In this document: positions 60,446 to 64,000 of the stretch, piece after piece
How the letters are laid out: each line of letters starts with the position of its first letter
Numbering within the stretch: the stretch's first letter is position 1
From: Megamerina dolium
Lineage: Eukaryota; Arthropoda; Insecta; Diptera; Megamerinidae
Direction: 5' to 3'
Length of the DNA: 64,000 bases
NCBI GenBank assembly: GCA_963854835.1
Contig: OY978525.1
Coordinates: forward strand, 92,098,136 to 92,162,135
Translations under genes and position numbers: made by a program
The notes under the pieces: generated by a model
What the model was told of the DNA's origin: nothing
The model's database searches: none
What the model saw: only the letters and a program-made list of their open reading frames with translations

Positions 60446-61712
60446 ATGTATCGACTTACAAATGAACAACGTTTGCAGGTTATTGAATTTTATTATTATG
60501 AAAATTCATGCTCGGTTAAGAAAGTTTAAGAAAGTCGCGCACTGCTTCCATTTTATGGTGAGTTTGGGCGACCTTCTGAGGCGGCTATTCGAAATCTTGT
60601 GATTAAATTTCGCACCAAATTCATATTATTGGACATTAAACCACCAACACGCGAGTAACGTACCCTGTAACCCAGAACACCACTCACCCTACTACTCACC
60701 CTGTAAACAAAACCGATATTGTTACCACAAGTAATATCGAAGAAATAATAAAAAAATACATAAACGATCAAAGAACTTAAAAAGATGCAACGTAATGAAA
60801 AAGATCAACGTACTTTGTTGACATATATAAACATTGCATCATTCTAACATCGTTGACCGAAAAAAAAAACAATATATAAACATTGCAACATTGTAATAGC
60901 CTTCCGCATAGTAATCAAATAAGTAACTGAACAACGAGGTCTTCTATAGCGATAAGAATAAAATTGTATTTTTTAGTCTTAAGATTCGACTCAACCAAAA
61001 AGGTTGGACTTTATCGCAATCAATAAAAATAAAAGTATAAAAAAAAACGCAAGTTTTTTTGCCTTTTTCTATACTTACATAAGTCGCGTACGCAAAATAT
61101 CGCAGCTGTATCCGCCAGTGTTGTTGATTAATTGAAGCCACACGACCTACCACAACGGCTAACTTTTGGTGAATGGGCACTGCCAAAGTTGGATGGAAAT
61201 CCATTTTTTTATCGAAAAATTGTATTCAGCGACGAAACTCATTTCTGGTTGAATGGATACGTGAACAATCAAAATTGCCGTATTTGGTGTGAACAGCAGC
61301 CAGAAGCATTGCAAGAACTGTTTGGTGGAGATTATGGGCAGGTAGCGAACGATGATTACAAACTTTTTCATGCCACACAGCACGCGAAACAATGGCCCAA
61401 TTGAGAGGCGAGTTCGGTGAACAGTTTATTTCACGTTTGGGGCCGGTCAATTGGCTGCCTAGATGGTGCGATCTTACGCCTTTAGACTATTTTTTGTGGG
61501 GCTATATTAAGGCTCATATCTATAGCGACAAGCCCGCAACGGTTGATGCACTGGAAATCAATATTGAAGAATTTAGTCGTGAGATACCGGCTGATATGTT
61601 GGAGAGAGTATGCCAAAATTGGACCCAGCGTATAAACCATTTCAGGCGCAGCCGCGGTCAATATTTAAATTTAAACATTGAATTACATAGATCGTTCTAT
61701 CGACTCAAATAA
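60446..61712 (+). pseudogene. D,D41D-type mariner transposase, decayed and interrupted
   Basis: It starts ATG 60446-60448 (MYRLTNEQRLQVIEFYY). An in-frame TAA follows after a 9-base duplication of AAGAAAGTT. Then come RALLPFYGEFGRPSEAAIRN and LLDIKPPTRE, a 0.4-kb insertion, NIAAVSASVVD, a small deletion, LKPHDLPQRLTFGEWAL, IVFSDETHF (first catalytic Asp), GYVNNQNCRIW, and two further deletions that removed the centre including the second Asp. The end is intact: CHTARETMAQLRGEFGEQF, CDLTPLDYFLWGY (third Asp) and SRGQYLN. The motifs place it in the same wide family as the 6.5-7.9 kb element, but in another lineage. Terminal repeats were not identified. Confidence 0.82.
60664..61086. mobile_element. 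LTR-like insertion in the transposase pseudogene
   Basis: About 420 bases separate the PPTRE and NIAAVSASV codons of the transposase. Candidate boundaries are the 5-mer CGTAC on both sides (60659-60663, 61087-61091). Inside, TGTAACCC (60666) and ..CTTACA (61079) give a TGTAA/TTACA inverted terminus like an LTR. TATATAAACATTGCA occurs twice (about 60823 and 60870), and AATAAAA lies near 61022-61030. No protein. It could be a solo LTR, but the LTR-like ends do not abut the 5-mer duplicates exactly. Confidence 0.45.
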
Positions 61713-61789
61713 AGATTTCATACATTTCTCTAAATTTTATGTTTTTTTTTTAATCAAATCCGAAGGCTATTAAAATATCGTCTTCGGCT

Positions 61790-62046
61790 ATCTCTCTTAG
61801 TGGCTTCTGTCAATGATCTCAATAGCTATATGTGACACATTTAACTTCTCTGCTATCACTCGTACTGTTATACGACGATCCGACTTTAAGTTGAACAACA
61901 TCAAGCTCATCTGGTCGACCTGATCGTTGATCATCTTTGGTCAGCTTGCGCTCCAATCTTTTCTTTATGGAAATAAAAAAGCTTAATATGGCGAAAATGC
62001 TCGTTTTTCTGTGATCCCTTTCATTATCGCCTGCCTCTTGAGTCAC
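61790..62046 (-). pseudogene. Mariner helix-turn-helix relic
   Basis: On the - strand: KLTKDDQRSGRPDELD, then one frame over LKSDRRITVRVIAEKLNVSH. This is the second half of the paired-type DNA-binding domain of mariner transposases (DxRSGRP ... DRRxxxRxIAExLN). No catalytic domain follows. It starts within 80 bases of the end of the D,D41D pseudogene and points the other way, so it is a separate element. Confidence 0.6.
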
Positions 62047-62049
62047 TTT

Positions 62050-64000
62050 CCCAGTGTTCTTGTGAAGCTTCTCCTAAGTTATACCCATATCAGAACACTA
62101 CATTATATAGAAATGACTTCTCTTCCACCTTGCTGTAGATTTAAGTCGAAGGAGCTTTAACAGTAATATATGTTAACAACGCAGGTGTGGAATAGTGCCT
62201 TTAAAAAACACAAAGTCACAGTCACAGCTGATATTTATTGAAATCTAATATGGTGGTGTAATTTTTCTGTATTTTTTTCCACAACGCCCATATAAAATTT
62301 CCTTTTTCACGAATGTATGAGAAGTTCTTTTTATCAATCTTTACTGGAATATGATTAAAGTTAAACAATATAATAATTTTCATTTCATCAATATTATATA
62401 AATATCTACTTAGAAGTGCATTTTGTATTCAGTTGTACTCGTATTTTTAAAATATGGATACCATTAAAACGGGCTTATTTACAAAGATTACACACTCCAT
62501 GCCTGTAATAAACTTATTATATTGTACGTGCATATTGTTGTATAATAAAATATTATAAATTATATATTAAAATGGTTGGGTAATTCTTTTTTTTTCCTTT
62601 TTGTTTTTTATCAATTTATTTTCTTTTTCATTTTTACTTTACGCAGATATAGAGAATATCCAGCACTGTGCTTTTTTCGCCCTCACACACTCCGAATCGT
62701 CTATAATTCCCACAAATTCACTAAATTACCAAAACATGCACGCACATATGTACGTACATATGTAAACGCTTAGGCACATTAACTTACAAAAATACCAACA
62801 CAATACATACGAAAGATGTGAGACATAATAAGAAACAGAAAAGTGCAAAAGAGACACTTTTATACTTAACAAGGATTTAGACCACTTGAACAACAAATTC
62901 ACAATTCAATGCACGCCACTTACACATTTGCTATATACACAGGAGGCAGATGACACTTAAAAAAGGATTAATGTGAAAAGTACCTGTTCGAAGAAAGTAG
63001 CAACAACAGCAATAATATTGTAACACACATAGTCAATAGTATTGAAAGATGCGAAAGACAAAAGGATTTTGTTAAATAGAAAAATATTATCGAAATAAGA
63101 TTAACTGAATATTCTATAGATCTACTAAAGAAGCGAATTACAGAAGACGAAGACGAAGAAGAAAAGAGGAAAAATAATGTAAATTATAAACCGAGTCAAG
63201 ATAAAAATCAAGCACGTACTCTTTAATACACACTAATACACAGATATGCCACTACTTATTACTAATCCGACTACATAAATATATATGACGTAGTGTATCT
63301 TATGTACAAACATATTTACTTACTTGTATTAAGAGAAGAACAAAGAAGAGTCGGCTTTACCACATGACTCGCAAATAAATATACAGAGTACCTATGTAAT
63401 TTATAGTGGCAAAAATAAACGGAAATGTGTAATTTATGCACGCTCATACAAGTGCGATAATACAATATTTGTGTAGTGTAGTACAATATGTCATATAAGG
63501 TGTACTCATTTGGAAAATATGAAGTGGCAATGCGTAAATAATACCAAAATAAAGCTAAGCAAAGCAATGTCACAAAAGTAAACAACTATTTAATGAACTC
63601 CATAAAAGAAAACAACAAGAAAAACTTCGACAATGTTCGGTATATACAGCCTGTTATACCACTGCTGAATAGGGGAACATTCGGAAAATCATGTAAAATT
63701 GAAAATTTTACAAAAGAAGAAAAAAAACCAGACTCTTAAATCCAATTCATTGAAACACTAATAGACAAAAGAATTTTCAGTACAAAATTTAAAATTTAGT
63801 GCTTAAAATTTAATTGAATTTTGTCTAAAGACTGAATTTAAAACTTTACTCAATCATTCAATTGCCAATGTCAAACAATGACTATGTGTGACAAATTTCA
63901 TTTGAAATACATTTCACTTTGGAAAGTGAATCTCCAATCCTAATGGCTATGAGGGTAATTGAATTTGATAATAAATATTAAGTAAGTTATATTCTTAAAA
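62050..64000. other. AT-rich spacer to the window end
   Basis: No gene is supported. AT-rich sequence with GAAGAC/GAAGAA repeats at 63140-63170 and TACATATGTA words. Confidence 0.5.

Overview
The window is about 64 kb of AT-rich dipteran nuclear DNA. Several features point to a tephritid fruit fly, though the species cannot be fixed from sequence alone: short introns with GT..AG borders, GTCY-type mini-me repeats, D,D41D mariners of the kind first described in tephritids, and LINE tails of CCTAA repeats. Only one host gene is recognisable, the 3' end of a CUB-domain protein at 1-907 on the + strand (three exons, two short introns, poly(A) signals). The remaining 63 kb holds no host exon that I can support. 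It is either a large intergenic region or part of a very long intron.

The rest is a graveyard of mobile elements in AT-rich spacer. From left to right: an internally deleted mariner whose right-hand TA was reused by a nearly intact D,D41D mariner (6.1-7.9 kb); a transposase C-terminal relic (about 8.1 kb); an 865-bp fold-back element with two 420-nt arms (10.4-11.2 kb); a nearly intact Tc1-type element with IR/DR ends (11.6-13.2 kb); a tRNA-derived SINE (14.1 kb); a LINE C-terminal relic (17.2-17.9 kb); a long TA tract (18.2 kb); a second SINE (21 kb); a mariner relic with an internal tandem duplication and a MITE (23.7-25.2 kb); further mariner relics (28.8 and 32 kb, the latter interrupted by a SINE/LINE-tail chimera); a mini-me / Helentron-type element with 299-bp internal tandem units (33.4-35.2 kb); a 5'-truncated LINE reverse transcriptase (35.4-36.5 kb); two more mini-me copies, one nested inside the other (40.6-43.5 kb); a hAT-like MITE, a mariner relic and a Harbinger-like MITE (46.8-48.3 kb); three SINEs, one inserted in another (51.7-54.1 kb); two LINE relics (54.3-54.8 and 57.2-57.7 kb); and a decayed D,D41D transposase carrying an LTR-like insertion, with an adjacent mariner helix-turn-helix relic (60.4-62.0 kb).

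Nothing here forms a host pathway. The interest lies in the layering of insertions, which gives relative ages: SINE C is younger than SINE D, mini-me copy 3 is younger than copy 2, the D,D41D mariner is younger than the deleted mariner, and the chimeric SINE is younger than the 32-kb mariner. Two DNA transposons, the D,D41D mariner and the Tc1 element, are each broken by only one or two lesions and so look recent. Base positions, target duplications and motifs were read directly from the sequence. Family names rest on remembered family features, not on a search.
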